Source: Deltaproteobacteria bacterium (lineage in GTDB: Bacteria > Desulfobacterota > JADFVX01). From it: a stretch of 54,636 nucleotides of DNA. The notes under the pieces were generated by a model. The model had not been told where the DNA came from and ran no database searches. It saw nothing but the letters and a program-made list of their open reading frames with translations. The stretch spans positions 1-54,636 of the forward strand of contig JAOUBX010000024.1 of assembly GCA_029860075.1 (NCBI GenBank), read 5' to 3'. Shown one piece after another: positions 35,211 through 43,788 of the stretch. Each line of letters starts with the position of its first letter. Within the stretch, counting starts at the first letter, position 1. Made by a program: the position numbers and the translations under genes.

Positions 35211-36464
35211 ATGTTATTGCCAAACCATTTATATAAAGTTGTACTGGTTCAGATACTTTTGCTTTTTTTGGGAGCAAGGGATACCTTCGCCGCTGAACAC
35301 CGCGGCCGCATATCTATTGAGGATTTTTATTCATCTGATTCAGGTTCGGCCAATAACCGTCATCTTCTGACGAGCCGTGTCCATATGAATTCAACAAAAC
35401 TGAATAAAGCTGAAAGCCTTTCATTTCATTTAGACATGACGGCAAGAAAAACAATCAGTGGAGAAGAAAGCAGCAGCACTTTGAAAAATGAACGTATCAG
35501 CGCCCTGAATTTTGAATATACAGGGCCCTCCGATAATATCTACTTTGCCATGGGGCGACTATGGCCGAAAGAACTTTTTCTGGAACATGTCGATGGAATC
35601 AATCTCATTGTGCAGAAAAAAAAGACCGGTATCGGTCTTTTCGGCGGGGCAAAACCTGACCCTTATACGGAGGAATATAATTCCGACTACAGGGTGGCAG
35701 GCGCCTATTTATTTTATAATAAAAATAAAATAAATGCCCATTTTGCCATGGTTCAAAATAAGTTCAAAGGAGAGACGGACCGTGAATATGTCTATGGAAA
35801 GCTCTTTTGGCATCTAACGGATAAAGTGAGGTTTTATAGTACAATTATCTCGGACCGGAACCAGGAAAAGAAAAGCTTTGATCTGACCAATGTCATTGCC
35901 GAGCTTACGCTGAGGCCCGATTTCAAAAAAAGCCTCTCCCTGGGTTATAGCCGCTTCCAGGCTTTTCAACTTTTCCAATCGATGGATTTTGAAATAACGG
36001 GGAGTAAGCAGGAGTCTTACTATATGAGAGCAAACCGCCAGTTTTTGGATAGATATAATATCTACGGTAAATATGAGTTGCAGAGGTTCAGCTATGATAT
36101 ACCCGGCAGCGAAAGGCAGGATTCGACTATCAGCCAGGCAGGTTTTGCAAACAGCAAGCTGCTGGGGACGACTGTTCATCTTGACTTAAATGGTGTGGTG
36201 ACGGACAGGCATGATTCCCGCTATCAGACTTATATGCTTGGCCTTAGCCGGCAGTTGACGGAGAAAACCCGCCTTACTTTAAACGGCTCGTATATGCTGA
36301 CTGAATACGACACAACGGAAGAAAGGGATATTCAGCGGAGTTACAGCGCTTATTCTTATTTCAGCTTAAATAAAGAATGGAATGTTACTGTCAGTTATGA
36401 AGCAATTAAAGGGGAAGATTATTCATCGAGGACCGTTGTTTCACGTCTTACCTATAAATTTTAA
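35211..36464 (+). CDS. Outer-membrane beta-barrel (porin-like) protein
   Basis: This 417-residue protein has a signal peptide (about residues 1-28, LLFLGARDTFAA). Many alternating polar/hydrophobic strands separated by short turns follow, and it ends in a C-terminal Phe (RLTYKF), as expected for BamA-assembled barrels. It contains no CXXCH. It starts 11 bases after the cytochrome stop. By analogy with porin-cytochrome conduits (MtrB, OmbB) it may hold or export the cytochrome through the outer membrane. It does not show a recognisable MtrB signature, so the conduit role is inferred from position. Confidence 0.7.
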   Translation: MLLPNHLYKVVLVQILLLFLGARDTFAAEHRGRISIEDFYSSDSGSANNRHLLTSRVHMNSTKLNKAESLSFHLDMTARKTISGEESSSTLKNERISALNFEYTGPSDNIYFAMGRLWPKELFLEHVDGINLIVQKKKTGIGLFGGAKPDPYTEEYNSDYRVAGAYLFYNKNKINAHFAMVQNKFKGETDREYVYGKLFWHLTDKVRFYSTIISDRNQEKKSFDLTNVIAELTLRPDFKKSLSLGYSRFQAFQLFQSMDFEITGSKQESYYMRANRQFLDRYNIYGKYELQRFSYDIPGSERQDSTISQAGFANSKLLGTTVHLDLNGVVTDRHDSRYQTYMLGLSRQLTEKTRLTLNGSYMLTEYDTTEERDIQRSYSAYSYFSLNKEWNVTVSYEAIKGEDYSSRTVVSRLTYKF

Positions 36465-36597
36465 CTTTTCAGGACAAAGTGAATTTTTTAAAGACAGCCT
36501 GCTATTTTTTGGGTCCTCAATCCTGCCTTTCTGCGAAAGAACCGTCCCATTCAAAGAAAAATTAATATTAAATTTCAAGGGTAACTCAAAGTGAATC

Positions 36598-36655
36598 AAA
36601 GGCCCCGCCGCAAACTGTGGGGAGCTGAGACTCACCTTGTTTTCCCTGGGCCTTT
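36598..36655. repeat. 8-bp inverted repeat, possible terminator of the cytochrome operon
   Basis: AAAGGCCC (36598-36605) pairs with GGGCCTTT (36648-36655), with GC-rich internal sequence but no proper T-tract. It lies 134 bases after the porin stop. It may be a Rho-assisted or bidirectional terminator. The rest of the 338-base gap (36465-36802) holds only the promoter described next. Confidence 0.35.
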
Positions 36656-36680
36656 ACATTTGTGATTTAAAGGCTATACT
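36653..36680 (+). promoter_or_regulatory. Probable sigma-70 promoter of the GT/GH130 operon
   Basis: TTTACA (36653-36658) and TATACT (36675-36680) are spaced by 16 bases. A start near 36687 would give a leader of about 115 bases before the GT4-cupin ATG. The -35 box overlaps the right arm of the inverted repeat. Confidence 0.5.
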
Positions 36681-36802
36681 TAGTTGTCAGGGTGGGTTCT
36701 TTTCGCACGGCACACTTTGAAGATTTTTATCCGCCCTGCGTCTCTTTTGTGACGTTATTTCCCCAAATTTACTATAAATACGGTTTTTCCGGAGAAAGAC
36801 AG

Positions 36803-38158
36803 ATGCATATTGCTATGCTTTCACCTGTTGCCTGGCGAACGCCGCCCCGCCATTATGGCCCATGGGAGAGCGTTGTTTCTCTCCTCACAGAGGGACTCAT
36901 CGCCAGAGGGATAGATGTTACCCTTTTTGCAACGGGAGATTCCGTTACAAAGGGTTGTCTCCATTGGGTCTGTAAAAAAGGCTACGAGGAGGATGAGCAT
37001 TCAGACCCGAAGGTGATGGAGTCTCTTCACATATCGGAACTCTTTGACAGGGCCGCTGATTTCGATCTCATTCACAATCATTTCGATTTTCTCCCTCTTA
37101 CCTACAGCGGACTGGTGAAAACGACCGTTCTTACAACGATACACGGTTTTTCCTCTCCCCGCATTTTGCCGGCCTATAAGAAGTATAACGGCAAGGCCTT
37201 CTACGTCTCCATAAGCGAGGCCGACAGGGCGCCCGGTCTTGACTATATTAAGACAATACACCACGGTATCGATCTCAATGAATTCTCTTTTAATGCCGAG
37301 CCTCAGGGTAATTACCTCCTTTTTTTCGGACGCATTCATCCCGACAAGGGCGCTAAAGAGGCCATAGAGATTGCCCGGCGCACTGACAGCAAACTTATTA
37401 TGGCCGGTATCATCCAGGATGAGGTCTACTATGAGAGAGAGGTAGAACCCCACCTTAATGGCAAGGACATTACCTACGTGGGCAGCGTTGGTCCTGAAAA
37501 GAGGGACGACTTGTTAAGGAACGCCAAAATGCTGCTGCATCCCATCAACTTCGATGAACCTTTCGGCCTTTCCGTTGTTGAGGCCATGGCCTGCGGCACC
37601 CCTGTTATTGCTTTTAACAGGGGGAGTATGGCTGAACTTATTAGGGATGGCGTCAACGGTTTTCTCGTTACCGACCTCGATGAGGCCGTCCATGCTGCAG
37701 ACAGGCTCGGTGAGATCGACCGCGCCCATTGCAGAAAGTTTGTGGAGGAGAATTTTTCCGTCGAGAGGATGGTTGATGATTACATAAAGATCTACGAAGA
37801 GATCATTGAAAAGACAAAAGGTAATGATCGCAGGCCTTGGGGGTATTACGAAGTTTTTGCCGACGATTCCAACCACAAGGTAAAGCGTATCGTGGTATAT
37901 CCCGGCAAGCGGCTCAGTTTGCAAAGGCACAGACGGCGCTCTGAACACTGGCATGTTATCTATGGCGAAGGTGTGGTAACGCTTGATGACCGGGAAATAG
38001 TGCTCAAGGCGGGGGAATCCATCGATATTCCGCAAGGAGCCGTCCACAGGATGGAGAACCGGGGGACGGAGCACATGGCCTTCGTTGAGGTGCAGCGGGG
38101 CGATTATTTCGGAGAAGATGACATTGAGCGGCTGGAGGATGATTTTGGACGAAAGTAA
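36803..38158 (+). CDS. GT4 glycosyltransferase fused to a type-II mannose-6-P isomerase-like cupin
   Basis: The start is ATG 36803: it has a GGAG eight bases upstream and begins directly with the beta strand MHIAMLSPVAWRTPP. The 451-residue product has a GT-B domain with a complete E-x7-E motif (EPFGLSVVEAMACGTPV). From about residue 344 comes RPWGYYEVF, LSLQRHRRRSEHW and IPQGAVHRMEN, the cupin signature of the isomerase domain in mannose-1-P guanylyltransferase/Man-6-P isomerase proteins. The fusion suggests a mannose-related sugar. The cupin lacks its normal pyrophosphorylase partner, so it may be a binding or regulatory domain. It heads a four-gene operon. Confidence 0.85.
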   Translation: MHIAMLSPVAWRTPPRHYGPWESVVSLLTEGLIARGIDVTLFATGDSVTKGCLHWVCKKGYEEDEHSDPKVMESLHISELFDRAADFDLIHNHFDFLPLTYSGLVKTTVLTTIHGFSSPRILPAYKKYNGKAFYVSISEADRAPGLDYIKTIHHGIDLNEFSFNAEPQGNYLLFFGRIHPDKGAKEAIEIARRTDSKLIMAGIIQDEVYYEREVEPHLNGKDITYVGSVGPEKRDDLLRNAKMLLHPINFDEPFGLSVVEAMACGTPVIAFNRGSMAELIRDGVNGFLVTDLDEAVHAADRLGEIDRAHCRKFVEENFSVERMVDDYIKIYEEIIEKTKGNDRRPWGYYEVFADDSNHKVKRIVVYPGKRLSLQRHRRRSEHWHVIYGEGVVTLDDREIVLKAGESIDIPQGAVHRMENRGTEHMAFVEVQRGDYFGEDDIERLEDDFGRK

Positions 38159-38245
38159 ACCCTGTTTTCCATCAACTTTCTGCTGCCTTACTTTAAACTG
38201 CCTCACAATCAATCCTGATGAGACAGGCAGGCCCGGAGAAAAGCT

Positions 38246-39184
38246 ATGGAACCTTTGGTAAAGCGCTATGAAAAGAATCCCCTGCTGACGAAGCAGGACG
38301 TTCCTTACCCCGTGGAGACCGTTCATAATGCCGGTGTTGTTAAACATGAGGGGCGATACATGATGCTCTTCAGGTCACATTTAAGAAACGGCAGATCCAT
38401 CATCGGCAAGGCCCATAGCGAAGACGGCTTTTCCTTCATCGTTTCTCCCGAACCCTTCATAACACCTGCTGTTGAGGGCCTATTTGCCGAATATGAAGAA
38501 TGCGGTGTGGAAGACCTGCGCATTTGCCACATGGAGGGGGAAGACTACCTGCTCACCTACAGCGCCTATTCAAGGCATGGCGTAAGAATCGCCCTGGCAA
38601 GGACGACTGATTTCAAGTCTATTGAGCGTATAGCTCTCATCTCCCAGCCCGATATGCGAAACGTTGTCCTTTTTCCGAGGAAAATAAAGGGACGCTATGT
38701 GCGCCTCGACCGTCCTCACTCGGAAATATCACCCTGGTCGATTTGCATATCCTATTCTCCCGATCTTGTTCACTGGGGGGACTCGAAGGTGGTCATGAAG
38801 CCTGTTACCTATCACTGGGATGAAATGAAGATAGGTCCCGGCGCAACCCCTTTCGCCACAGACAAAGGCTGGCTCCATATTTACCACGGCGTTTTTGAGA
38901 CCATGGCAGGCGCCGTCTACAGGCTTGGCGCCGCCCTTCACGACATTGAAGACCCTTCAAAGATCATCGGTGTTTCCGATGACTGGATACTTCAGCCTGA
39001 AGATCCCTGGGAGATTACAGGCTATGTCTCAAATGTTGTTTTTAGCTGTGGCGCAGTCCCTGAAGATGACGGGACCCTAAAGATATACTGGGGAGGCGCA
39101 GATTCCGTCATGTGTGCCGGAACTGCCAGAATTGAAGATCTGCTGGAGATGTGCACAGGCGACAGGTCGAGAGCGCCCTTATAG
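38246..39184 (+). CDS. GH130-family glycosidase/phosphorylase
   Basis: This 312-residue five-bladed beta-propeller protein belongs to GH130. Motifs include RYEKNPLLTKQDVPYP at the N-terminus, FRSHLRNGRS, ECGVEDLRICHMEG (the ED-containing site region), IGPGATPFATDKGWLHIYHG and GYVSNVVFSCGA. GH130 enzymes phosphorolyse or hydrolyse beta-mannosides. The family length is typically 300-400 residues, so this is compact. It sits between a mannose-like GT4-cupin and a second GH130-type protein, pointing to turnover of the product of the neighbouring transferases. Confidence 0.85.
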   Translation: MEPLVKRYEKNPLLTKQDVPYPVETVHNAGVVKHEGRYMMLFRSHLRNGRSIIGKAHSEDGFSFIVSPEPFITPAVEGLFAEYEECGVEDLRICHMEGEDYLLTYSAYSRHGVRIALARTTDFKSIERIALISQPDMRNVVLFPRKIKGRYVRLDRPHSEISPWSICISYSPDLVHWGDSKVVMKPVTYHWDEMKIGPGATPFATDKGWLHIYHGVFETMAGAVYRLGAALHDIEDPSKIIGVSDDWILQPEDPWEITGYVSNVVFSCGAVPEDDGTLKIYWGGADSVMCAGTARIEDLLEMCTGDRSRAPL

Positions 39185-39231
39185 AAAAGAGATGAATGTA
39201 AGCCCCTAAATTTATGCATCTGTGAGGCCAT

Positions 39232-40701
39232 ATGAAAAAAACGAAAAGATCAGTCAATGTAGAAAGGCGTAAGGAAAAATTTACCTCTCAGCCAACAAGG
39301 GTTATCGCCAAATTTTATCTTCCGGGAGGAGAGAAGCGAACCAGGCATATTATAGCGCGTGTCTTATTCCTTTCTGAAGAAGAAGTTCATGCTAACCTGG
39401 AAGAGGTCATTGCCGGCTTTACTGCCCGGCACAAAGAGTTAAGGAAGATTTTCAGACGAAATTTCGATGAGGTAGAAAGATACATCCCTGCCGACATTGA
39501 AATATCAGAGGAGAGGCGTATTCTCATCGGGGCTTATTTTACTCATGAATACTCAATACAGGCGGTTGCCTTTTTTAACCCTTCCATCGTAGACCATCCC
39601 AATCAGCAGCGTTTGCCGGAAGGGGAGAGAAGAGTCATACTCAGTTTTCGCTCCACCGGTGAGGGGCATATATCATCTATTGAGTTCAGGAGCGGCATCC
39701 TTGATAAAAAGAATGAACTCCGTTTCGATAAGGTAAGCCGTTATGTCGAAACGCCTGAGGTGATAAAGAACCCCACATACGACAACCCTACTTTCCGCTA
39801 TAAACTGGAAGATATGGAGGCGCTCAATGAGGTTTCCGCGCATATTCTGGACAGGCTCCCGGGCCGCTTTAGTTTTTATGACCTGAACGGGTCGATACAA
39901 CATGAACTGGATAGTCATCATGAGCCCTATCCCTTGCTTCATGACACTGTGGACAAGATATTATGGCTTGCCAGGTCAAATTATGAACTCAAATTCAGAA
40001 AAGACAGGAGGATATCGGAAAAGGTCATATTCCCCGTGTCGGAAAACGAAAGCAGGGGGATTGAAGACGCCAGGTTTGTCCGTTTCGTCTATGAAACAGG
40101 TGAAGTAAAGTATTATGCGACCTATACGGCATACAACGGTTTCAATATCCTTCCTATGCTGCTGGAAACGGAAGATTTTGTCACTTTCCGTATCAAGACA
40201 CTAAACGGCCGGGCTGTTCAGAACAAAGGGATGGCCCTTTTTCCCAGGAAGGTAAAGGGCAGGTATATGATGATCTCCCGCCAGGACGGTGAAAACATGT
40301 TCATCATGTCTTCCGACAATATCCATTTCTGGCACGAGGCGACGCTTCTTGGTGAGCCCACATACCCCTGGGAATTTATACAGATAGGGAACTGCGGTTC
40401 TCCCCTGGAAACGGAGGCGGGCTGGATACTTCTTACCCACGGTGTCGGCGCTATGCGCAAGTACTGTATAGGAGCCTTCCTGCTCGACTTTGACGATCCC
40501 TCGAAAGTTATAGGCCATCTGCCGGAACCGCTTCTTCTCCCCACTGAAGATGAACGGGAGGGCTATGTGCCGAATGTTCTCTATACATGCGGTGCGATAA
40601 TACATAACGATGAATTGGTTATTCCCTATTCCATGTCTGATTCGGCTTCAGGTATTGCCGTTATTCCCGTCAGGGAACTTCTGTCGAAGTTCAGCGCATA
40701 G
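39232..40701 (+). CDS. GH130-like protein with N-terminal extension
   Basis: This 489-residue protein has an N-terminal region of about 200 residues, rich in charged helices (HANLEEVIAGFTARHKELRK), with no named domain that I recognise. A C-terminal GH130-like propeller follows: RGIEDARFVRF, YATYTAYNGFNILPM, MALFPRKVKGRYMMISRQDG and IQIGNCGSPLETEAGWILLTHG. This arrangement resembles the longer GH130 subgroup (often annotated glycosidase-related), which acts on mannosides. It is 47 bases after the first GH130 gene. Whether it is a phosphorylase or hydrolase depends on residues I cannot place with certainty. Confidence 0.8.
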   Translation: MKKTKRSVNVERRKEKFTSQPTRVIAKFYLPGGEKRTRHIIARVLFLSEEEVHANLEEVIAGFTARHKELRKIFRRNFDEVERYIPADIEISEERRILIGAYFTHEYSIQAVAFFNPSIVDHPNQQRLPEGERRVILSFRSTGEGHISSIEFRSGILDKKNELRFDKVSRYVETPEVIKNPTYDNPTFRYKLEDMEALNEVSAHILDRLPGRFSFYDLNGSIQHELDSHHEPYPLLHDTVDKILWLARSNYELKFRKDRRISEKVIFPVSENESRGIEDARFVRFVYETGEVKYYATYTAYNGFNILPMLLETEDFVTFRIKTLNGRAVQNKGMALFPRKVKGRYMMISRQDGENMFIMSSDNIHFWHEATLLGEPTYPWEFIQIGNCGSPLETEAGWILLTHGVGAMRKYCIGAFLLDFDDPSKVIGHLPEPLLLPTEDEREGYVPNVLYTCGAIIHNDELVIPYSMSDSASGIAVIPVRELLSKFSA

Positions 40702-40758
40702 GTGTCTGTTTTATGGGGGAAGATAGTGGAAAAACATATATCTTAATAAGGAAAGCAT

Positions 40759-43014
40759 ATGAGTAATTACAAAAAAATAGCTGTGATTGGAAATTATCTT
40801 CCACGGCGATGCGGAATCGCCACTTTTACTACCGATCTCTGCAATGCCATTGCCGGTGAAATGGAATGCGGGGGCAACAATCTTGTGGCTATTGCCATGG
40901 ATGATGTTGAAGAAGGCTATCATTACAAGGACAGAGTAAAATTCCAGGTGAAAGCAAACGTTCTTTCAGACTACCTGTGCGCCGCAGGCTTTCTCAATCT
41001 CCATAAGTTTGATGTGGCCCTTTTGCAGCATGAGTTCGGCATCTTCGGTGGAAGTTACGGCGCTCACATAATCCATATGCTGAAAAATCTGAGGATGCCC
41101 GTAATTACCACGCTCCATACGGTACTGGAAAACCCCACGGAAGAGCAGCGCATAATTACCGGTGAACTGGCAAGGCACTCTGAGGCGCTGGTGGTGATGG
41201 CCCATAAAGCGCATTCTCTCCTGATGGAGGTTTACGGCATCGATGAGGGGAAGATCGTCCATATCCCCCATGGCATACCGGATGTGAAAGGGGACATGTC
41301 CCTCACATTTCGCAGGCAACTGGGTCTCGATGGCCGCCGAATACTGCTTACCTTCGGGCTTTTAAGCCCCGGAAAAGGGATAGAAGGTATGATAAATGCC
41401 ATGCCTGCTATTCTCAAGGAGCATCCCCATGCCGTATTCATCATTCTTGGAGAGACCCATCCCCATATCAAAAAGGAACATGGCGATTCTTACAGGCAGT
41501 CTCTTTTCCAGCAGGTAAGACGTCTGGGTCTGAAGGATAATGTGCTTTTTCACAACCGCTTTGTCGATCTCGATACGCTGACCAAATATATAACCTCCGC
41601 CGACATCTACGTCAGCCCCTATCTCAACAGGGAACAGATTGTCTCGGGGACTCTCGCCTACGCTATGGGACTCGGCACGGCCATCGTCGCTACGCCCTAC
41701 TGGTATGCCGAAGAACTGCTTGCCGATGGCAGGGGGGTTATCGTTCCCTTTGGCTGTGTTGATTCAATGTCGAAAGAGATTTGCGCCCTCCTTAAGAATG
41801 AGAAGAAGCGAAGCGCTATATGTAAAAAAGGTTATACAAAGGGGCGTTCCATGGTCTGGCAGGAAGTGGGGAAGAATTACCTTGCTCTTACCTGTGAAGC
41901 GTTGAAACAAAGGTCAGAGAAGCCCATACAGCAGATAGCAGAAAGGAGCGATGCACGGATTATTTACGAACTCCCCGAGGTAAACCTGAAGATCATGACT
42001 GACGATACGGGTATGCTGCAGCATGCCAAATATTCCGTGCCTGACCGCCATCACGGCTACTGCGTCGATGATAACGCAAGGGCTCTTATCGTGGCGGGCA
42101 TGCACTACTCACTTTTCAAGGACAAGTCCGTCATACCGCTAATGCAGACCTATCTCTCCTTTATGCATTATTCCTTTAATCCTGAAAAGGGGAGTTTCAG
42201 GAACTTCATGTCCTATGACAGGCGCTGGCTGGAAGAGGCGGGAAGCGAGGATTCGCAGGGGCGCTCCATCTGGGGGCTGGGCGTTGCCGTTAAATGCGCG
42301 CCCAATGAAGCCGTCCGTAATATGGCGGCCAGTCTCTTTCTGGAGGGACTCAACTGCCTGGAGTCCTTTGTCTCTCCCCGTGCCTTGTCTTTTGCTATCC
42401 TGGGTCTCCACGCCTATATGGAGGTTTTTGGGGGAGATGCCAATGCCCGCAGGCTTCGGCAGAACCTGTCGGAGAAGCTCTTTGCCCTCTTTGCTGAATG
42501 TTCTTCAAAGGATTGGCCCTGGTGCGAGGAGATCGTAACCTATGCCAATGGAAAGATACCTCATGCGCTCATTCTTTCCGGGCAATGGATACCCGACCCT
42601 GAAATGCACAAGGCGGGACTGACCGCCCTTGAATGGTTGCTGGAAAAACAGACTGCCCCTGAGGAGCATCTCTCTATCATCGGAAATTCCGACTGGCTGA
42701 ATCGCGACGGGAGGTCAGCCATATTCGACCAGCAGCCCATAGAAGTCATGTGTCTCATAGAGGCCTGTGCCGAAGCCTTTCGCTCAACGGCAGACAGGAA
42801 GTGGATGTTAGAGGCAAAAAGATGCCTGGGCTGGTTCCTGGGCTGGAACGACCTTGGCGAGCAGGTCTGCGTTCTTGAAACAGGCGGCTGCTTTGACGGC
42901 ATTGAGGCTATTGGTGTAAACGCCAACCAGGGGGCCGAGTCCACCCTCTCCTGGCTCATATCTCTCCTCACCATGTACGAGATAATGGTCGATGGTGTGC
43001 TGGTGGAAAGGTAG
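40759..43014 (+). CDS. GT4 glycosyltransferase fused to an alpha/alpha-toroid domain
   Basis: This 751-residue protein has a GT-B part at about 1-385: GNYLPRRCGIATFTTDL at the N-terminus, LQHEFGIFGGSYG, LLTFGLLSPGKGI and VSGTLAYAMGLGTAIVATP, where Tyr replaces the second Glu of E-x7-E. Residues about 395-751 are helical with repeated W/G/H segments (HHGYCVDDNARALI, DRRWLEEAGSEDSQGRSIWG, FDQQPIEVMCLIEAC), like six-hairpin glycosidases. Such fusions occur next to GH130 genes in several phyla, with no established function that I can name. It ends the operon that starts with the GT4-cupin gene. Confidence 0.8.
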   Translation: MSNYKKIAVIGNYLPRRCGIATFTTDLCNAIAGEMECGGNNLVAIAMDDVEEGYHYKDRVKFQVKANVLSDYLCAAGFLNLHKFDVALLQHEFGIFGGSYGAHIIHMLKNLRMPVITTLHTVLENPTEEQRIITGELARHSEALVVMAHKAHSLLMEVYGIDEGKIVHIPHGIPDVKGDMSLTFRRQLGLDGRRILLTFGLLSPGKGIEGMINAMPAILKEHPHAVFIILGETHPHIKKEHGDSYRQSLFQQVRRLGLKDNVLFHNRFVDLDTLTKYITSADIYVSPYLNREQIVSGTLAYAMGLGTAIVATPYWYAEELLADGRGVIVPFGCVDSMSKEICALLKNEKKRSAICKKGYTKGRSMVWQEVGKNYLALTCEALKQRSEKPIQQIAERSDARIIYELPEVNLKIMTDDTGMLQHAKYSVPDRHHGYCVDDNARALIVAGMHYSLFKDKSVIPLMQTYLSFMHYSFNPEKGSFRNFMSYDRRWLEEAGSEDSQGRSIWGLGVAVKCAPNEAVRNMAASLFLEGLNCLESFVSPRALSFAILGLHAYMEVFGGDANARRLRQNLSEKLFALFAECSSKDWPWCEEIVTYANGKIPHALILSGQWIPDPEMHKAGLTALEWLLEKQTAPEEHLSIIGNSDWLNRDGRSAIFDQQPIEVMCLIEACAEAFRSTADRKWMLEAKRCLGWFLGWNDLGEQVCVLETGGCFDGIEAIGVNANQGAESTLSWLISLLTMYEIMVDGVLVER

Positions 43015-43248
43015 GTGTTTCCAGGGCGCTTTTTATCTTCGTTGTCAGCAATTGATTATAAGGGCTGATGCCGTTGCGGCAATTTACTTGACATGTTGGC
43101 CGGGCCCGGGAGTTTACCTCCCAGGCTGTTGTTTTACTTTTTTATAACACTACTTCTACCGGTCTCGTATTTATAGTAAGTAAGGCCATAGCCACAACTT
43201 GATTTGACGTGACCCTTAACAGGAGACTGGTGACAACCGTTAGCTCTG

Positions 43249-43770
43249 TCAGGGGAATATGATTTCAACTTCCTCGCTGGATATCTGTTTTACCTTCAGT
43301 TCCGTATGAAAGAGCTCTCCCACACCCTTCAGGGCGCCCACAAAGATAGCGATTAGCCCTCTTTTGGAAATATATTTCATAATGAGCGTGCTGGAATCCT
43401 TCCACTTGTATTCAAACATGGGAGGCTGCGCATTGGGCACCATATTCGTAACCTGTTTGTGTATAATATTCAATTTCAGAATGAGGTCCTTTGCGTTCGT
43501 TATGCCCCGGTAATAGGACTTGTAGAGTTTGGGCACATAATGGGTTACCCAGTATTTGCCGAAGGTCTCGGCCGCCTGTTGCGGAGGAAGGTTCAAAACC
43601 TCGCAAAGAGATTTGAAGGTCATCATTACTGCCGCCTCTTCAACATCGTGGGTTATTGAAAAGGTTGTATTTTTGTCCAGTCCCACCTTTTCAAGTATGG
43701 CTTCCCACTTATCCTTGCCGAAATTGTCGGAAACCATATCTTTCATGGCATTTACAATAACACCTTTCAT
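43249..43770 (-). CDS. H-NOX heme-NO/oxygen-binding protein
   Basis: This 173-residue protein is close to the usual 180-190 of free-standing H-NOX. It starts MKGVIVNAMKDMVSDNFG. The proximal heme ligand is His104 (NIIHKQV), and the heme-propionate motif Y-x-S-x-R is Y133, S135 and R137 (MKYISKRG). Such proteins sense nitric oxide and act on partner kinases or cyclases. It is the last gene of a minus-strand unit with a receiver-DUF4388 protein 18 bases upstream. The adjacent NtrC pair suggests an NO-responsive circuit. Ligand specificity (NO versus O2) is not read from sequence; no distal tyrosine is obvious. Confidence 0.88.
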   Translation of the reverse strand: MKGVIVNAMKDMVSDNFGKDKWEAILEKVGLDKNTTFSITHDVEEAAVMMTFKSLCEVLNLPPQQAAETFGKYWVTHYVPKLYKSYYRGITNAKDLILKLNIIHKQVTNMVPNAQPPMFEYKWKDSSTLIMKYISKRGLIAIFVGALKGVGELFHTELKVKQISSEEVEIIFP

Positions 43771-43788
43771 TTTTCTTTCCCTTTCTTA

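Noticed and set aside
36598..36655. TPP-type motif (CTGAGA) downstream of the porin gene
   Set aside because: No second conserved TPP block, and the gene downstream is not a thiamine gene.
36692..36802. Longer start for the GT4-cupin gene
   Set aside because: The added residues have no GT-B character, while ATG 36803 has a good ribosome site and the correct first strand.
43080..43140. GGGAG/CTCCC hairpin after the GT4-toroid gene as a terminator
   Set aside because: The stem is only five base pairs and the T-rich run is 10 bases away and interrupted, so it is too weak to call.
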